The notes beneath the pieces were generated by a model. It searched no databases. It was not told where the DNA came from and saw only the letters and a program-made list of their open reading frames with translations. From contig CAJFQC010000001.1 of NCBI GenBank assembly GCA_904418845.1, forward strand, positions 62,001 to 126,000: a DNA stretch of 64,000 bases. The letters are read 5' to 3'. A program made the translations under genes and the position numbers. Shown here piece by piece: positions 30,326 through 41,362 of the stretch (position 1 is the stretch's first letter; each line of letters begins with the position of its first letter). Source of the DNA: an uncultured Ruminococcus sp. Lineage in GTDB: Bacteria; Bacillota; Clostridia; Lachnospirales; Lachnospiraceae.

Positions 30326-30406
30326 AGACCTTCCCGTGTATAAATATTGGAAAATGTGCAGATAGTAGAGGTACAACAATATTTATGGAAAGGGAGATTA
30401 CCTATT

Positions 30407-30763
30407 ATGAAGAAAATGAAAAAACTTCTTTTGCTCATGACGTGCGCCTTTGTACTGATGGGAGTCAGTGCCTGTGGCAACAAGAACGACGCCACCAACG
30501 GGGCGGATCAGACGACAACTGACGATAAAACGACAGGAGACAATGTGAACAACAATGATACGGCAAATGATAATACAGATACAAATGACCGTACAATGAA
30601 TGACGCCACAGAAGGCGATGGGGTTCTTGATAATGCGGTAGACGACGTGACAGACGGCGTGGACCGGGTGACAGATGATGTGACAGACGGCGTGGATAAA
30701 GCCACGGATCATATGACAGAGGATAACGGAGTACAGAAGGATACAGATAATAACAACCGTTAA
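30407..30763 (+). CDS. Small Asp/Thr/Asn-rich lipoprotein
   Basis: MKKMKKLLLLMTCAFVLMGVSACG lipobox; tail with repeated DDVTDGVDRVTDDVTDGVDKATDH. Confidence 0.7.
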   Translation: MKKMKKLLLLMTCAFVLMGVSACGNKNDATNGADQTTTDDKTTGDNVNNNDTANDNTDTNDRTMNDATEGDGVLDNAVDDVTDGVDRVTDDVTDGVDKATDHMTEDNGVQKDTDNNNR

Positions 30764-30782
30764 TGAGACTCTGACCGACATG

Positions 30783-30836
30783 CAGCGCCGGAGGAAGTGC
30801 CTTGAAAGCAGACACTTTGCCGGCGCTGTTTATATT
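30783..30836 (+). terminator. Rho-independent terminator
   Basis: CAGCGCCGG ... CCGGCGCTG TTTATATTT. Confidence 0.65.
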
Positions 30837-30860
30837 TAAAGAAAAGGAAGGAGAAAACAG

Positions 30861-31640
30861 ATGAGATTTCGTCCATGCATTGATATACATAACGGCAAAG
30901 TAAAACAGATTGTGGGCGGAAGCCTGCGGGATGAGGAGGACAGCGCCCGGACGAATTTTTCTTCCGAGATGGGCGCAGCTCATTATGCGAAGCTGTATAA
31001 AAGGGACGGATTAAAAGGAGGACATATTATTCTTCTTAATCATGCCGGCTCAGGGTATTATGAGAGCACAAGGCGTCAGGCGCTTATGGCTCTCGGATCT
31101 TATCCCGGCGGAATGCAGATCGGAGGCGGCATCACCGCGGATAATGCCAAGGAGTATCTTGAAGCGGGGGCGAGCCATGTGATCGTCACGTCCTATGTAT
31201 TCCGGGGCGGCGCTTTGTGCCGGGAGAATCTGGAAAAGCTGGCGGCGGCTGTGGGAAAAGAGCACATTGTTCTCGACTTAAGCTGCCGGAAGAAGGACGG
31301 GGCTTACTATGTGGTGACAGACCGCTGGCAGAAGTTTACAGATATGCGGATCGACCGTGAGACGCTGGACAGACTGGCAGGATACTGCGATGAGTTCCTG
31401 ATTCACGGTGTTGATGTGGAAGGAAAGCGCTCTGGAATGGAGGAAGAACTGGTACATATGCTGGGTGAATGGCAGGGAGTGATGCAGGGGATTTCTGTTA
31501 CATACGCGGGTGGCATCGGCTCGTTAGAAGATCTGGAGCAGTTCCGGCAGATCAGCGGGGAACGGCTGGACTTTACGATCGGGAGCGCGCTGGATCTGTT
31601 CGGGGGAGAGATTCCGTATGAGACGGTTATTCACATTTGA
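30861..31640 (+). CDS. hisA: ProFAR isomerase, eukaryotic-type HisA (HIS6-like)
   Basis: FRPCIDIHNGKVKQIVGGSL, TNFSSEMGAAHYAKLYKRDGLKGGHIILL, VIVTSYVF, HIVLDLSCRKKDG, EFLIHGVDVEGKRSGMEEELV, VTYAGGIGSLEDL, LDFTIGSALDLFGG resemble the yeast HIS6 pattern. Confidence 0.85.
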   Translation: MRFRPCIDIHNGKVKQIVGGSLRDEEDSARTNFSSEMGAAHYAKLYKRDGLKGGHIILLNHAGSGYYESTRRQALMALGSYPGGMQIGGGITADNAKEYLEAGASHVIVTSYVFRGGALCRENLEKLAAAVGKEHIVLDLSCRKKDGAYYVVTDRWQKFTDMRIDRETLDRLAGYCDEFLIHGVDVEGKRSGMEEELVHMLGEWQGVMQGISVTYAGGIGSLEDLEQFRQISGERLDFTIGSALDLFGGEIPYETVIHI

Positions 31641-31736
31641 CTTTCCGGGTATGCAGCCTTATGCGGGCATGGTCTGCTTTCGCGTTTGATAGATGGCTGA
31701 ACTGTCGCGGCAAAATGTTAACAACTTATGAATTGG

Positions 31737-31765
31737 TTGAATTACCCACCACTTAGTGTTACAAT
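31737..31765 (+). promoter_or_regulatory. Promoter upstream of secA (TTGAAT-17-TACAAT)
   Basis: TTGAAT 31737-31742; TACAAT 31760-31765. Confidence 0.5.
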
Positions 31766-31830
31766 GGATAGCATGGTGGCGTCAGTCTTTGCGCCGGCGC
31801 CAAATCTATATAAGGAGCTAATTGCGAAGT

Positions 31831-34422
31831 ATGGGGATTATAGAGAAGATCTTCGGCACTCACAGCGAGAATGAACTGAAACGTATCTATCCGATCGTGG
31901 ACAGGGTCGAGGCGCTGGAGCCGGAGATAAAAGCGCTGTCTGACGAAGAGCTTAGAGGAAAGACGAGAGAGTTCAAGGACCGCTTGAGCGAAGGCGAGAC
32001 TTTGGATGATATCCTTCCCGAAGCATATGCAGTTGTGCGCGAGGCTGCGTACAGAAGCATCGGCATGCGTCATTACAGAGTGCAGATCATCGGCGGCATC
32101 ATCCTTCATCAGGGACGTATCGCAGAGATGAAGACAGGAGAAGGCAAGACGCTGGTATCCACACTGCCGGCTTACTTAAACGCACTTGCCGGGCAGGGCG
32201 TGCACATTGTTACGGTCAACGATTATCTGGCAAAACGTGATGCGGAGTGGATGGGAAAGGTACATGAGTTCCTTGGTCTTACGGTAGGCGTTGTCTTAAA
32301 CAGTATGGACAACAAGGAGCGCCGCGCCGCGTATGACTGCGATATCACCTATGTGACGAACAACGAACTGGGATTTGACTATCTCCGTGACAACATGGTC
32401 ATATACAAGGAGCAGCTCGTACAGAGAGGGCTTCATTTTGCCATCATTGACGAGGTTGACTCCGTGCTGATTGACGAGGCAAGAACACCGCTTATCATTT
32501 CCGGGCAGAGCGGGAAGTCCACGAAGCTTTACGAGGCGTGTGATATCCTGGCCCGCCAGCTTGAGAGAGGCGAGGCGAGCGGAGAGTTCTCCAAGATGAA
32601 TGCCATCATGGGAGAGGATATCGAGGAGACAGGAGATTTCATTGTAAATGAGAAGGAAAAGGCAATCAACCTGACAGAGGACGGCGTGAAGAAGGTGGAG
32701 AAATTCTTCCACATCGAAAATCTTGCCGATCCCGAGAACTTAGAAATCCAGCATAATATCATCCTTGCGCTTCGTGCCCACAATCTGATGTTCAAGGATC
32801 AGGATTACGTGGTGACGCCGGAAGGTGAAGTTATGATCGTGGATGAGTTCACCGGACGTATCATGCCGGGGCGCCGTTATTCTGACGGGCTTCATCAGGC
32901 GATCGAGGCGAAGGAACACGTGAAGGTGCGCAGGGAGAGCAAGACACTGGCGACGATCACTTTCCAGAACCTGTTTAATAAGTTTGAGAAAAAGAGCGGC
33001 ATGACAGGTACAGCTCTTACGGAAGAAAAAGAGTTCCGCGACATTTACGGAATGGATGTTATCGAGATTCCGACAAACGTACCGGTACAGAGGGTGGATC
33101 TTGAGGACGCTGTATACAAGACAAAGAGAGAAAAATATAAAGCAGTTGTCGAAGAGGTGAAGAGAGCCCACGCAACAGGACAGCCCGTTCTGGTAGGTAC
33201 GATCACCATCGAGGTGTCAGAGCTTCTGAGCGGCATGCTGAAAAAAGAAGGAATCAGGCACAATGTCCTCAACGCAAAATATCATGAGCAGGAGGCGGCT
33301 ATCGTTGCTGATGCCGGACTTCACGGGGCAGTGACTATCGCGACAAATATGGCGGGCCGTGGTACGGACATCAAGCTGGACGACGATGCAAGGGCGGCAG
33401 GCGGACTGAAGATCATCGGTACGGAGAGGCATGAGTCCAGGCGTATCGACAACCAGCTCCGCGGACGTTCCGGCCGTCAGGGTGATCCGGGAGAATCACG
33501 CTTTTATATTTCCCTTGAGGATGACCTGCTCAGACTGTTCGGATCAGACCGTCTCATGGGCGTGTTCAATGCCCTTGGTGTGGCTGACGGCGAGCAGATT
33601 GAGCATAAGATGTTATCCAATGCCATCGAGACGGCGCAGAAGAAGCTGGAGATCAACAACTTCGGCATCCGTAAGAATCTTCTTGAGTACGACCAGGTTA
33701 TGAATGAGCAGAGGGAGATCATTTACGCGGAGAGACGGCGCGTGCTGGACGGAGAGAGCATGCGCGATACCGTTTACAATATGATCACGGAATATGTGGA
33801 AAATATCACAGACCGTTTTGCTTCACCTGAGGCAGATGCAGAAAACTGGGATATCAAAGGACTGGATGTAAACCTTCATGCGGTGATCCCGCAGATGGAG
33901 CTCCCGGATGCGGCAGAGTGTAAGGGTATGCACCAGAAGGAATTAAAGCATATGATTAAGGAACGCGCCGTGAAGGCTTATGAGGCAAAAGAGGCAGAGT
34001 TCCCGGAGACCGAACAGATCCGTGAGATTGAGCGCGTGGTGCTCTTGAAAGTCATTGACGCGAGATGGATGGATCATATCGACGACATGGACCAGCTCCG
34101 TCAGGGTATCGGCCTCCAGGCGTATGGACAGAGAGATCCTCTTGTTGAATACAAGATGACAGGATATAATATGTTCGGAGAGATGACGGACATGATCGCG
34201 GAGACAACCATCCGCACGCTGTTCAATATCCGCGTTGAGCAGAAGGTGGAGAGAGAAGAGGTGGCGAAGGTGACAGGCACGAACAAAGATGAGAGTGCTG
34301 TGCGCGCGCCGAAAAAACGGGAAGAGAAGAAAATCTACCCGAACGATCCGTGCCCGTGCGGGAGCGGCAAGAAATATAAGCAGTGCTGCGGCCGGAAGCA
34401 GCTTGGCGCGAACAAGGCGTAA
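31831..34422 (+). CDS. secA: Preprotein translocase ATPase SecA
   Basis: [52 protein letters not shown]-terminal Zn motif [19 protein letters not shown]. Alternative TTG start at 31822. Confidence 0.97.
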   Translation: MGIIEKIFGTHSENELKRIYPIVDRVEALEPEIKALSDEELRGKTREFKDRLSEGETLDDILPEAYAVVREAAYRSIGMRHYRVQIIGGIILHQGRIAEMKTGEGKTLVSTLPAYLNALAGQGVHIVTVNDYLAKRDAEWMGKVHEFLGLTVGVVLNSMDNKERRAAYDCDITYVTNNELGFDYLRDNMVIYKEQLVQRGLHFAIIDEVDSVLIDEARTPLIISGQSGKSTKLYEACDILARQLERGEASGEFSKMNAIMGEDIEETGDFIVNEKEKAINLTEDGVKKVEKFFHIENLADPENLEIQHNIILALRAHNLMFKDQDYVVTPEGEVMIVDEFTGRIMPGRRYSDGLHQAIEAKEHVKVRRESKTLATITFQNLFNKFEKKSGMTGTALTEEKEFRDIYGMDVIEIPTNVPVQRVDLEDAVYKTKREKYKAVVEEVKRAHATGQPVLVGTITIEVSELLSGMLKKEGIRHNVLNAKYHEQEAAIVADAGLHGAVTIATNMAGRGTDIKLDDDARAAGGLKIIGTERHESRRIDNQLRGRSGRQGDPGESRFYISLEDDLLRLFGSDRLMGVFNALGVADGEQIEHKMLSNAIETAQKKLEINNFGIRKNLLEYDQVMNEQREIIYAERRRVLDGESMRDTVYNMITEYVENITDRFASPEADAENWDIKGLDVNLHAVIPQMELPDAAECKGMHQKELKHMIKERAVKAYEAKEAEFPETEQIREIERVVLLKVIDARWMDHIDDMDQLRQGIGLQAYGQRDPLVEYKMTGYNMFGEMTDMIAETTIRTLFNIRVEQKVEREEVAKVTGTNKDESAVRAPKKREEKKIYPNDPCPCGSGKKYKQCCGRKQLGANKA

Positions 34423-34512
34423 GCCGCAGTTCAAGCCTTATTGCGGGACCGTTCTGTGAGATTGGTTTAGTGTGAAAAGTATTAAAATATAATCATGAAA
34501 GAGGTGAATAAG

Positions 34513-35632
34513 GTGGTTTTATTAGATGAATTAAAGTCAAAACTGACTGCATATGAAGAACCGCTGAAAGATCTGAGGGATTCACTTTGACTTAGCTTCA
34601 AAGAAGCTAAGAGTGGAGGAGCTCCAGAAGCGTTTGGAGGAGCCGGGATTCTGGGATGACCCGGAAGTATCCCAGCAGGTTATGAAAGAGTTAAAAGGGC
34701 TTCAGGATTCTGTCAAGGAGATCGAGAAGCTGTATTCCGACTATGAGGATATGCTTCTCCTTATCGAGATGAGCGAGGAGGAGCCCGATGAGGACACGAC
34801 AGCAGAGATAGAGGAGGAACTGGCGCAGTTTGAAGAGAAATTCGAGGAACTGCGGATCGGTACTCTTCTGACCGGACCTTACGACAGGGACAATGCCATC
34901 GTAACACTCCATGCCGGCGCAGGGGGAACAGAGTCCTGCGACTGGGCGGGCATGCTGTACCGCATGTATACAAGATGGGCGGAGAAGAAAGGCTATGACG
35001 TGGAAGTCCTGGATTATCTGGAAGGAGACGTTGCGGGGATCAAAGGGGTGACCTTTGAGGTGAGGGGAGAGAATGCCTACGGGTATCTCCGCTCGGAAAA
35101 AGGAGTGCACCGTCTCGTGCGCATCTCTCCGTTCAACGCGGCGGGAAAGCGCCAGACTTCTTTTGCCTCCTGCGATGTGATACCGGATATTGAGGAGGAT
35201 ATCGACATTGAGATCAATGATGATGAGCTGAAGATCGACACTTACCGCTCCAGCGGAGCAGGCGGCCAGCATATCAACAAGACATCATCGGCAGTGCGTA
35301 TCACCCATCTTCCCACGGGGATCGTGGTGCAGTGCCAGAATGAGCGTTCCCAGCATATGAACAAAGATAAGGCGATGCAGATGTTAAGGTCCAAGCTGTA
35401 TCTGATGAAACAGCAGGAGCAGGCGGAGAAGATGTCCGACATCAGAGGTGAGGTCCGTGACATTAATTTCGGAAACCAGATCCGTTCTTATGTCATGCAG
35501 CCTTATACACTTGTGAAGGACCACAGGACGAACGCGGAGATCAGCAATGTGGGGGCTGTTATGGACGGCAGCATCGACCCGTTTATCAACGCATATTTGA
35601 GCGCAGATACACAGCAGGCGCCCGGAGAATAA
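34513..35632 (+). CDS. prfB: Peptide chain release factor 2 with +1 programmed frameshift at the CTT TGA C site (TGA 34588-34590)
   Basis: GTG start 34513 after AGAGGTG; zero frame VLLDELKSKLTAYEEPLKDLRDSL then TGA; +1 frame continues DLASKKLRVEELQKRLEEPGFWDDP; GAGGGA upstream of CTTTGAC; GGQ motif SSGAGGQHINKT. Confidence 0.96.
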
Positions 35633-35719
35633 GCCGGGAGCCTGTTTCGGCTACTATGGAGGATACAAGAAGTTTAAAAACTTCATTTACTAAAGGAAAG
35701 TACAGGAAGGGAGAAAATA

Positions 35720-36946
35720 ATGGTAAATATAGCGGTAATGGGATACGGCACGGTGGGATCAGGAGTGGTGGAAGTGATCAATACAAACGGAGACATCATC
35801 AACCAGCGCGCGGCGAATGAGATCAATGTGAAATACGTGCTTGACTTGAGAGATTTTCCGGGTGATCCTGTCCAGGAGAAGATCGTTCATGATGTGGACA
35901 TTATCATCAATGATCCTGAAATCAAGATCGTCGTAGAGGTGATGGGCGGCGTAGAGCCGGCATACACTTTCGTAAAACGTTGTCTTGAGGCGGGGAAAAG
36001 CGTGGTCACCTCCAACAAAGCGCTGGTGGCAAAGCACGGCGCGGAACTTTTGTCCATCGCGCGCGACAGAGAATTGAATTTCTTATTCGAGGCAAGCGTA
36101 GGCGGCGGTATCCCGATCATCCGTGCGCTGAATTCTTCCCTCACTGCAGATAAGATCGAAGAGATCACAGGAATTCTAAACGGCACGACCAACTACATGC
36201 TCAGCAAAATGCTCTATGAAAGCGCTGATTATGCGGAGGTGCTCAAAGAGGCGCAGGAGAACGGATTTGCGGAGGCAGATCCAACCGCAGACGTGGAAGG
36301 TCATGACGCATGCCGGAAGATCGCCATTCTTTCTTCTCTTATATCGGGACAGCAGGTGGATTTTGAGGATATTTATACAGAGGGCATCTCTGAGATTACG
36401 AAAGAGGATATGATGTACGCCAGGAAGATGGATATGACAGTCAAGCTCCTTGCGTCCAGTAAGCGTCACGGGGATCATCTCCATGCGATCGTCGCTCCGG
36501 CTCTGCTTGGAAAAGAGCATCCGCTCTATAATGTAAATGGTGTGTTCAACGCGGTGTTTGTGACCGGAAATATGCTTGGCGATGCCATGTTTTATGGAAG
36601 CGGGGCAGGGAAACTTCCGACAGCAAGTGCAGTAGTGGCGGACGTTGTGGACGCGGCGAAGCATCTTCACAGAAATATCATGACGATGTGGAAGAATGAA
36701 AAGCTGACTCTTCTTCCGATAGAAGATACATGTAAACGCTTCTTTGTACGTCTTGAAGGAGATGTCGAAGAAAGAAGGGCAGAAATTGAGGCGGCATTCG
36801 GCCCGGCAGAGTTCTTGAATGTGGACGGCCTTGATAAGGAGTTCGGCGTCATAACAGGATCGATGTCGGAAAGAGAGTACAGGCAGAGGGCTGAAAAGCT
36901 TTCCGGTGTGCTCCATATCATACGCCTGGAAGAACAGGACTCATAA
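35720..36946 (+). CDS. hom: Homoserine dehydrogenase
   Basis: MVNIAVMGYGTVGSGVVEVI, VVTSNKALVAKHG, FEASVGGGIPIIRAL, GILNGTTNYMLSKM, ADPTADVEGHDACRKI, C-terminal ACT-like region. Confidence 0.96.
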   Translation: MVNIAVMGYGTVGSGVVEVINTNGDIINQRAANEINVKYVLDLRDFPGDPVQEKIVHDVDIIINDPEIKIVVEVMGGVEPAYTFVKRCLEAGKSVVTSNKALVAKHGAELLSIARDRELNFLFEASVGGGIPIIRALNSSLTADKIEEITGILNGTTNYMLSKMLYESADYAEVLKEAQENGFAEADPTADVEGHDACRKIAILSSLISGQQVDFEDIYTEGISEITKEDMMYARKMDMTVKLLASSKRHGDHLHAIVAPALLGKEHPLYNVNGVFNAVFVTGNMLGDAMFYGSGAGKLPTASAVVADVVDAAKHLHRNIMTMWKNEKLTLLPIEDTCKRFFVRLEGDVEERRAEIEAAFGPAEFLNVDGLDKEFGVITGSMSEREYRQRAEKLSGVLHIIRLEEQDS

Positions 36947-37033
36947 ACATCCAGAAGAGCAGGAATTATAGATACCGGCACATGAAATGCGGAAGGATAA
37001 AATGTTGAGCGGAGTAATCTGGAGGAGGATGGC

Positions 37034-38245
37034 ATGAAATATATCGTGATCTTATGTGATGGGATGGCAGACGACCCCCTTGATATTCTGGGCGGGAAAA
37101 CGCCGATAGAGGCGGCGCGTACAGAGAATATAGACCGTCTTGCAAAAGACGCTGAAATCGGAATGGTGCGCACAGTCCCGGAGGGCATGTCGCCCGGAAG
37201 CGACACGGCGAACCTGTCTGTGATCGGATATGATCCGAAAAAATATTACTCCGGCAGATCGCCGCTGGAGGCGCTGAGCATCGGAGCGGAGATGGAGGAT
37301 GCAGATGTGTCTTTCCGCTGTAATCTTGTCACGCTTTCAGAAGATGACGCGGATTACGAAGACCGTGTTATATTAGACCACAGTTCAGGGGAGATATCCA
37401 CTGAGGAAGCGGCGGAACTTCTGAATGCTCTGGAAACAGGGGTTAAGAGAGAGGGCTACACCTTTTATGCGGGAACAAGTTACCGCCATCTGGTCATCTG
37501 GAAGGAGGGCAGGACGACGGAGCTGACTGCGCCCCATGATATACTGACAAAGCGTATCGGGGATTATCTTCCAGAAGATGCCGTGCTCCGTGACATGATG
37601 ATCAAAAGCTACGATATTTTAAAAGATCACCCTATCAACAAGAAGCGCCGCGCAGAGGGGAAAAATCCGGCCAATTCAGCATGGTTCTGGGGCTCGGGAA
37701 CACGTCCGGCGCTGACCTCTTTTGAAGAGAAGCACGGCGCGAAGGGCGCCATGATCTCCGCGGTCGATCTGCTCAAAGGAATCGCCGTGGGCGCGGGGAT
37801 GCACAATATCATTGTGGAGGGCGCGAACGGCGGGCTTCACACGAATTATTCCGGGAAGGCAGACGCCGCAGTAAAAGCACTGACAGAGGGCGGATATGAT
37901 TTCGTCTATATACATATCGAGGCGCCGGATGAGATGGGACATCAGGGAAGTGCGGCGGATAAGATCAAAGCCATTGAATATATTGATGAGAAGATCATCG
38001 GTCCTGTGGCAGATGCACTTTGGAATGCCGGAACTGATTTCCGGATGCTGATCCTGCCGGATCATCCTACACCGGTCCGCGTGCGCACGCATACGTCCGA
38101 CCCGGTTCCGTATCTTTTGTATGACAGCACGAAGAAAACGTGCGGACCGGAATTCTACAGTGAGAAAGCGGGAAGAGAGAGCGGACGTTATATCGAGGAA
38201 GGCTGGCGGCTGATGGAACATCTTATACAATCTTTTCAAATTTAA
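37034..38245 (+). CDS. ApgM-family phosphoglycerate mutase homologue; proposed homoserine kinase by context
   Basis: MKYIVILCDGMADDPLDILGGKTPIEAARTENIDRLAKDAEIG, MSPGSDTANLSVIGYDP, HIEAPDEMGHQGSAADKIKAIEYID, ILPDHPTPVRVRTHTSDPVPYLL: alkaline-phosphatase-superfamily metal motifs. Confidence 0.88.
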   Translation: MKYIVILCDGMADDPLDILGGKTPIEAARTENIDRLAKDAEIGMVRTVPEGMSPGSDTANLSVIGYDPKKYYSGRSPLEALSIGAEMEDADVSFRCNLVTLSEDDADYEDRVILDHSSGEISTEEAAELLNALETGVKREGYTFYAGTSYRHLVIWKEGRTTELTAPHDILTKRIGDYLPEDAVLRDMMIKSYDILKDHPINKKRRAEGKNPANSAWFWGSGTRPALTSFEEKHGAKGAMISAVDLLKGIAVGAGMHNIIVEGANGGLHTNYSGKADAAVKALTEGGYDFVYIHIEAPDEMGHQGSAADKIKAIEYIDEKIIGPVADALWNAGTDFRMLILPDHPTPVRVRTHTSDPVPYLLYDSTKKTCGPEFYSEKAGRESGRYIEEGWRLMEHLIQSFQI

Positions 38246-38329
38246 TCCTTCTTTTACTGTTGTTTACAGATTTTATAAAAAAGCAGAGATAAAATAAATC
38301 AGTGTAAATGAATACTGGCGCAGCCTGTG

Positions 38330-38656
38330 CTAAAACACAAGCTGCACCAGAAGCATATAGCATAGTGTTCCGCCTGCGATAGACAGAAGCATCTGCCGTT
38401 TCCACAGGTGGAGCACCGCTACGAGAGCGATGGAGATCAGTTCGGGGATTCCATGACTTCCGGAGAACACGCTTACGTTTCTCAGAGAGTAGATGATGAG
38501 CAGTCCGAACACCGCGGAGGGCAGCGCCTTTCCGAGATAGCGGATATATTCCGGGGTCGGTTTTCCTTCAGGGAACACGAGGAAGGGGAGAAATCTTGTC
38601 AGCATGGTGGCGAGGACGATCATTGCCACCGTGATGATTTCCTGTGTAAGCGTCAT
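38330..38656 (-). CDS. azlD: AzlD-family branched-chain amino-acid transport protein
   Basis: [56 protein letters not shown]; start overlaps azlC stop. Confidence 0.9.
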   Translation of the reverse strand: MTLTQEIITVAMIVLATMLTRFLPFLVFPEGKPTPEYIRYLGKALPSAVFGLLIIYSLRNVSVFSGSHGIPELISIALVAVLHLWKRQMLLSIAGGTLCYMLLVQLVF

Positions 38657-39408
38657 GTCTGTCCACCACCTTTCTGCGCATCCGCGCCAAGCCGTGTCTC
38701 CAGCGGGCGTCTTATAAGCGTAAGGACGCCGAGAACCGCCAGCATGGCCGGGATGATGAAGCTGTCCGCCCCGAATGCGATGAGGCAGATCACAGAGAGC
38801 GCAAGTCCGAGAAGGGCTCTTGTATGATTCTTTTCTTTCAGCCATTGCTCCATAAAGATGACCACGAACATTGCGGTCAGCACAAAGTCCAGCCCTTCGG
38901 TGTTAAAGTGGATGAAGGAGCCGAACAGACCTCCGAGCGTGGCGCCGAAGAACCAGTAGAAATGGTTCAAAAGCGTCACGAAGAACATGAACCAGCCTTT
39001 GTCCACCTCCTGCGGGATATCGGCTGTATAATTGATGGAAAAGCTTTCATCGCACATTCCGAAGATGAGATAAAAGGATTTCCATCCGTGTCCGCGGTAT
39101 TTTTCCAGCATGGAGATACCGTAGAAGAGGTGCCTGGCGTTGATCATGAGGGCCATGGCGAAAGCCTGCAGCGGACTGAACGCCCCGAGCAGGAGATTCA
39201 CGGCCACGAACTCCATGCTGCCGGCGAAGATGGTGACACTCATCAGCATGGGATAAATAAATGAAAATCCGGATACATTCATATAGATGCCGTATGTAAG
39301 CCCCAGAAACCAGAATCCCGCAAAGATAGGGATCGTGCGGGGAAACGCGGCGCGGAAAGCGCGGTGGATACTGCGTTTTTTTTCAGCCTTTATTATTTCT
39401 CCTGTCAT
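38653..39408 (-). CDS. azlC: AzlC-family branched-chain amino-acid permease
   Basis: [79 protein letters not shown]. Confidence 0.92.
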   Translation of the reverse strand: MTGEIIKAEKKRSIHRAFRAAFPRTIPIFAGFWFLGLTYGIYMNVSGFSFIYPMLMSVTIFAGSMEFVAVNLLLGAFSPLQAFAMALMINARHLFYGISMLEKYRGHGWKSFYLIFGMCDESFSINYTADIPQEVDKGWFMFFVTLLNHFYWFFGATLGGLFGSFIHFNTEGLDFVLTAMFVVIFMEQWLKEKNHTRALLGLALSVICLIAFGADSFIIPAMLAVLGVLTLIRRPLETRLGADAQKGGGQT

Positions 39409-39572
39409 TGTAAACACATCCTTAAGTACTTTAAAATAACATGCCTGATTATGATAGCATTTTGAGGGGATAAATTCAATGACGCTGCGGGGATAAATTT
39501 GAAGATATGATTTATTTTCCCGGGCTTGTGTAGTAAACTGTAAAAGAACATTTAAGACGGGAGGACAGCACG

Positions 39573-40358
39573 GTGGAGTACCATTTTGCAAAAGAGGTAT
39601 TTGAGAGATATCTGGACGGTTATGACAGAGAAAATGATAAAGTAAGATTAAAGATCGTGCATACATACGGCGTGGTGGCGCAAAGTACAGAGATTGCCCG
39701 GCGGATGAGGCTGTCCCGGGAAGACAGGGAGCTGGCCAGGATCATCGCCCTGCTCCATGATATTGGACGGTTTGAGCAGATCCGGCAGTTTGACAGTTTT
39801 ATGCCTGATACGATGGACCACGCGGCTTACGGAGTGGAGATGCTTTTCGGAGAGGCGCCGGACTGCCCGCCGCGCATGATCCGGCAGTTTCTTAAAGAGG
39901 ACACGTGGGATGACATCATTCGTACTGCCATTGCAAAACACAGTGATTTTCTGCTTGAGGGGATAGAAGATAAGCGCATTCTTCTCCACGCGAAGATCAT
40001 CCGCGACGCGGACAAGCTGGATAACTGCCGGGTGAAACTGGTGGACGATTTTGAGACATTTATGGATGCCACGGCAGAGGAGACGGGGGCGTCAGCCATC
40101 ACGCCGAAAGTCCGTGCGGACGCGTTTTCGGGGAAAAGTATCTTGTCTTCGGACAGAGAGACGCCTATGGATTACTGGATATCTTATCTTGCCTACTTCT
40201 ATGATCTGAATTTTCAGGAAAGTCTGGATATTGTGGCGGAGAAGGATTATATAAGCCGGCTCATCCACAGGATAAGCTATTCCAATGCGGAGACAAGAGA
40301 GACAATGGAAGAACTGGAAAAGCGGCTTTTGGCATATGTGCATGGGGCATATGTATGA
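39573..40358 (+). CDS. HD-domain phosphohydrolase
   Basis: HTYGVVAQST...IIALLHDIGRFEQI, TAIAKHSDFLL, KIIRDADKLDNCR. Confidence 0.85.
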   Translation: MEYHFAKEVFERYLDGYDRENDKVRLKIVHTYGVVAQSTEIARRMRLSREDRELARIIALLHDIGRFEQIRQFDSFMPDTMDHAAYGVEMLFGEAPDCPPRMIRQFLKEDTWDDIIRTAIAKHSDFLLEGIEDKRILLHAKIIRDADKLDNCRVKLVDDFETFMDATAEETGASAITPKVRADAFSGKSILSSDRETPMDYWISYLAYFYDLNFQESLDIVAEKDYISRLIHRISYSNAETRETMEELEKRLLAYVHGAYV

Positions 40359-40366
40359 AGTTCGGA

Positions 40367-41362
40367 TTATAACTCTTTTGTGGATTCCCTTACGACCAGA
40401 TCTGCATGAAGCAGGACTGTGCCGATGGAGACGCCGTTCATCAGGCTGTTCAGTGCGTAGTATCCGCTCTTCCCCAGTTCGATGCGGTCCTGGCGGACTG
40501 TGGTGAGCGGGGGAGAGGTGTAGGGGCATATGGGGATATCGTCAAATCCGATGATGCTGATATCACGCGGCACCTGATATCCAAGCTGCCGGCACTGTGT
40601 GAGCGCGGCGCTGGCGAATGTGTCCTGACAGCAGATTACGGCGGTCATGCCCATGTCAAGAAAACGCGGCAGATGCTTCTCCATACATTCCGACAGATAG
40701 TAGGAACACCCTGAATAGGAAGAGTCTGTTTTCAGCCCGTGGCGGTGCATTGCCTGAAAAAACGCTCTGTGGCGGACCTGCATGATATGGGAGCCGAGGG
40801 CGCTGCTCAAATAGCCGATTTTGTGATGCCCCAGCTTCTTTAAATGTTCAACCGCAAGGCACATGCCCTCGTCGTTGTCGATACCGACATACGCGGTGTA
40901 CGGATTCCCAATGATATGGTTATCATAGAGAACGACAGGCGTGCGGCATGTCTGGAAATCCTTTATCCATGGTTCGTTGAGGGAAAATCCGATCACAAAA
41001 GCTCCACTGTAGTCGTTCTGGAGCATGAATACATCATATGAGATATCTCTCTGTATATTCACGTCAACAGGAACGATATCTACTTCGCATCCTGCGGGCT
41101 CGGCCATCTGACGGAAGCCCATCACAATATCATAGGCAAAATGATGCGGCTCCTGGTATTCGATATTATCTTTCTGAATAAGGACACAAAGGCGTATGGA
41201 TGGCTTTTTGTAACGCCTGAGCTTTGTGTACCCCAGTTCTACTGCCGTCTCAAGTATCTGTTTTTGTAATGTTTCGCTGATGTCGGAAGCTCCGTTCAGG
41301 GCTTTTGATACTGTTCCCTTGGAAATGCCCAGTTTATCAGCAATATCTTGAATTGTCGTCAT
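40367..41362 (-). CDS. LacI-family transcriptional regulator
   Basis: MTTIQDIADKLGISKGTVSKALNGASDISETLQKQIL HTH; effector domain with VGIDNDEGMCLAVEHLKKLGHHKIGYLS. Confidence 0.95.
   Translation of the reverse strand: MTTIQDIADKLGISKGTVSKALNGASDISETLQKQILETAVELGYTKLRRYKKPSIRLCVLIQKDNIEYQEPHHFAYDIVMGFRQMAEPAGCEVDIVPVDVNIQRDISYDVFMLQNDYSGAFVIGFSLNEPWIKDFQTCRTPVVLYDNHIIGNPYTAYVGIDNDEGMCLAVEHLKKLGHHKIGYLSSALGSHIMQVRHRAFFQAMHRHGLKTDSSYSGCSYYLSECMEKHLPRFLDMGMTAVICCQDTFASAALTQCRQLGYQVPRDISIIGFDDIPICPYTSPPLTTVRQDRIELGKSGYYALNSLMNGVSIGTVLLHADLVVRESTKEL

Noticed and set aside
34495-34590. prfB as a frameshifted pseudogene
   Set aside because: The CTTTGAC context with upstream SD is the well-known RF2 programmed frameshift.
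35633-35719. T-box or threonine attenuator upstream of hom
   Set aside because: Only about 85 nt, no T-box TGGNACCGCG motif, no Thr-rich leader peptide.
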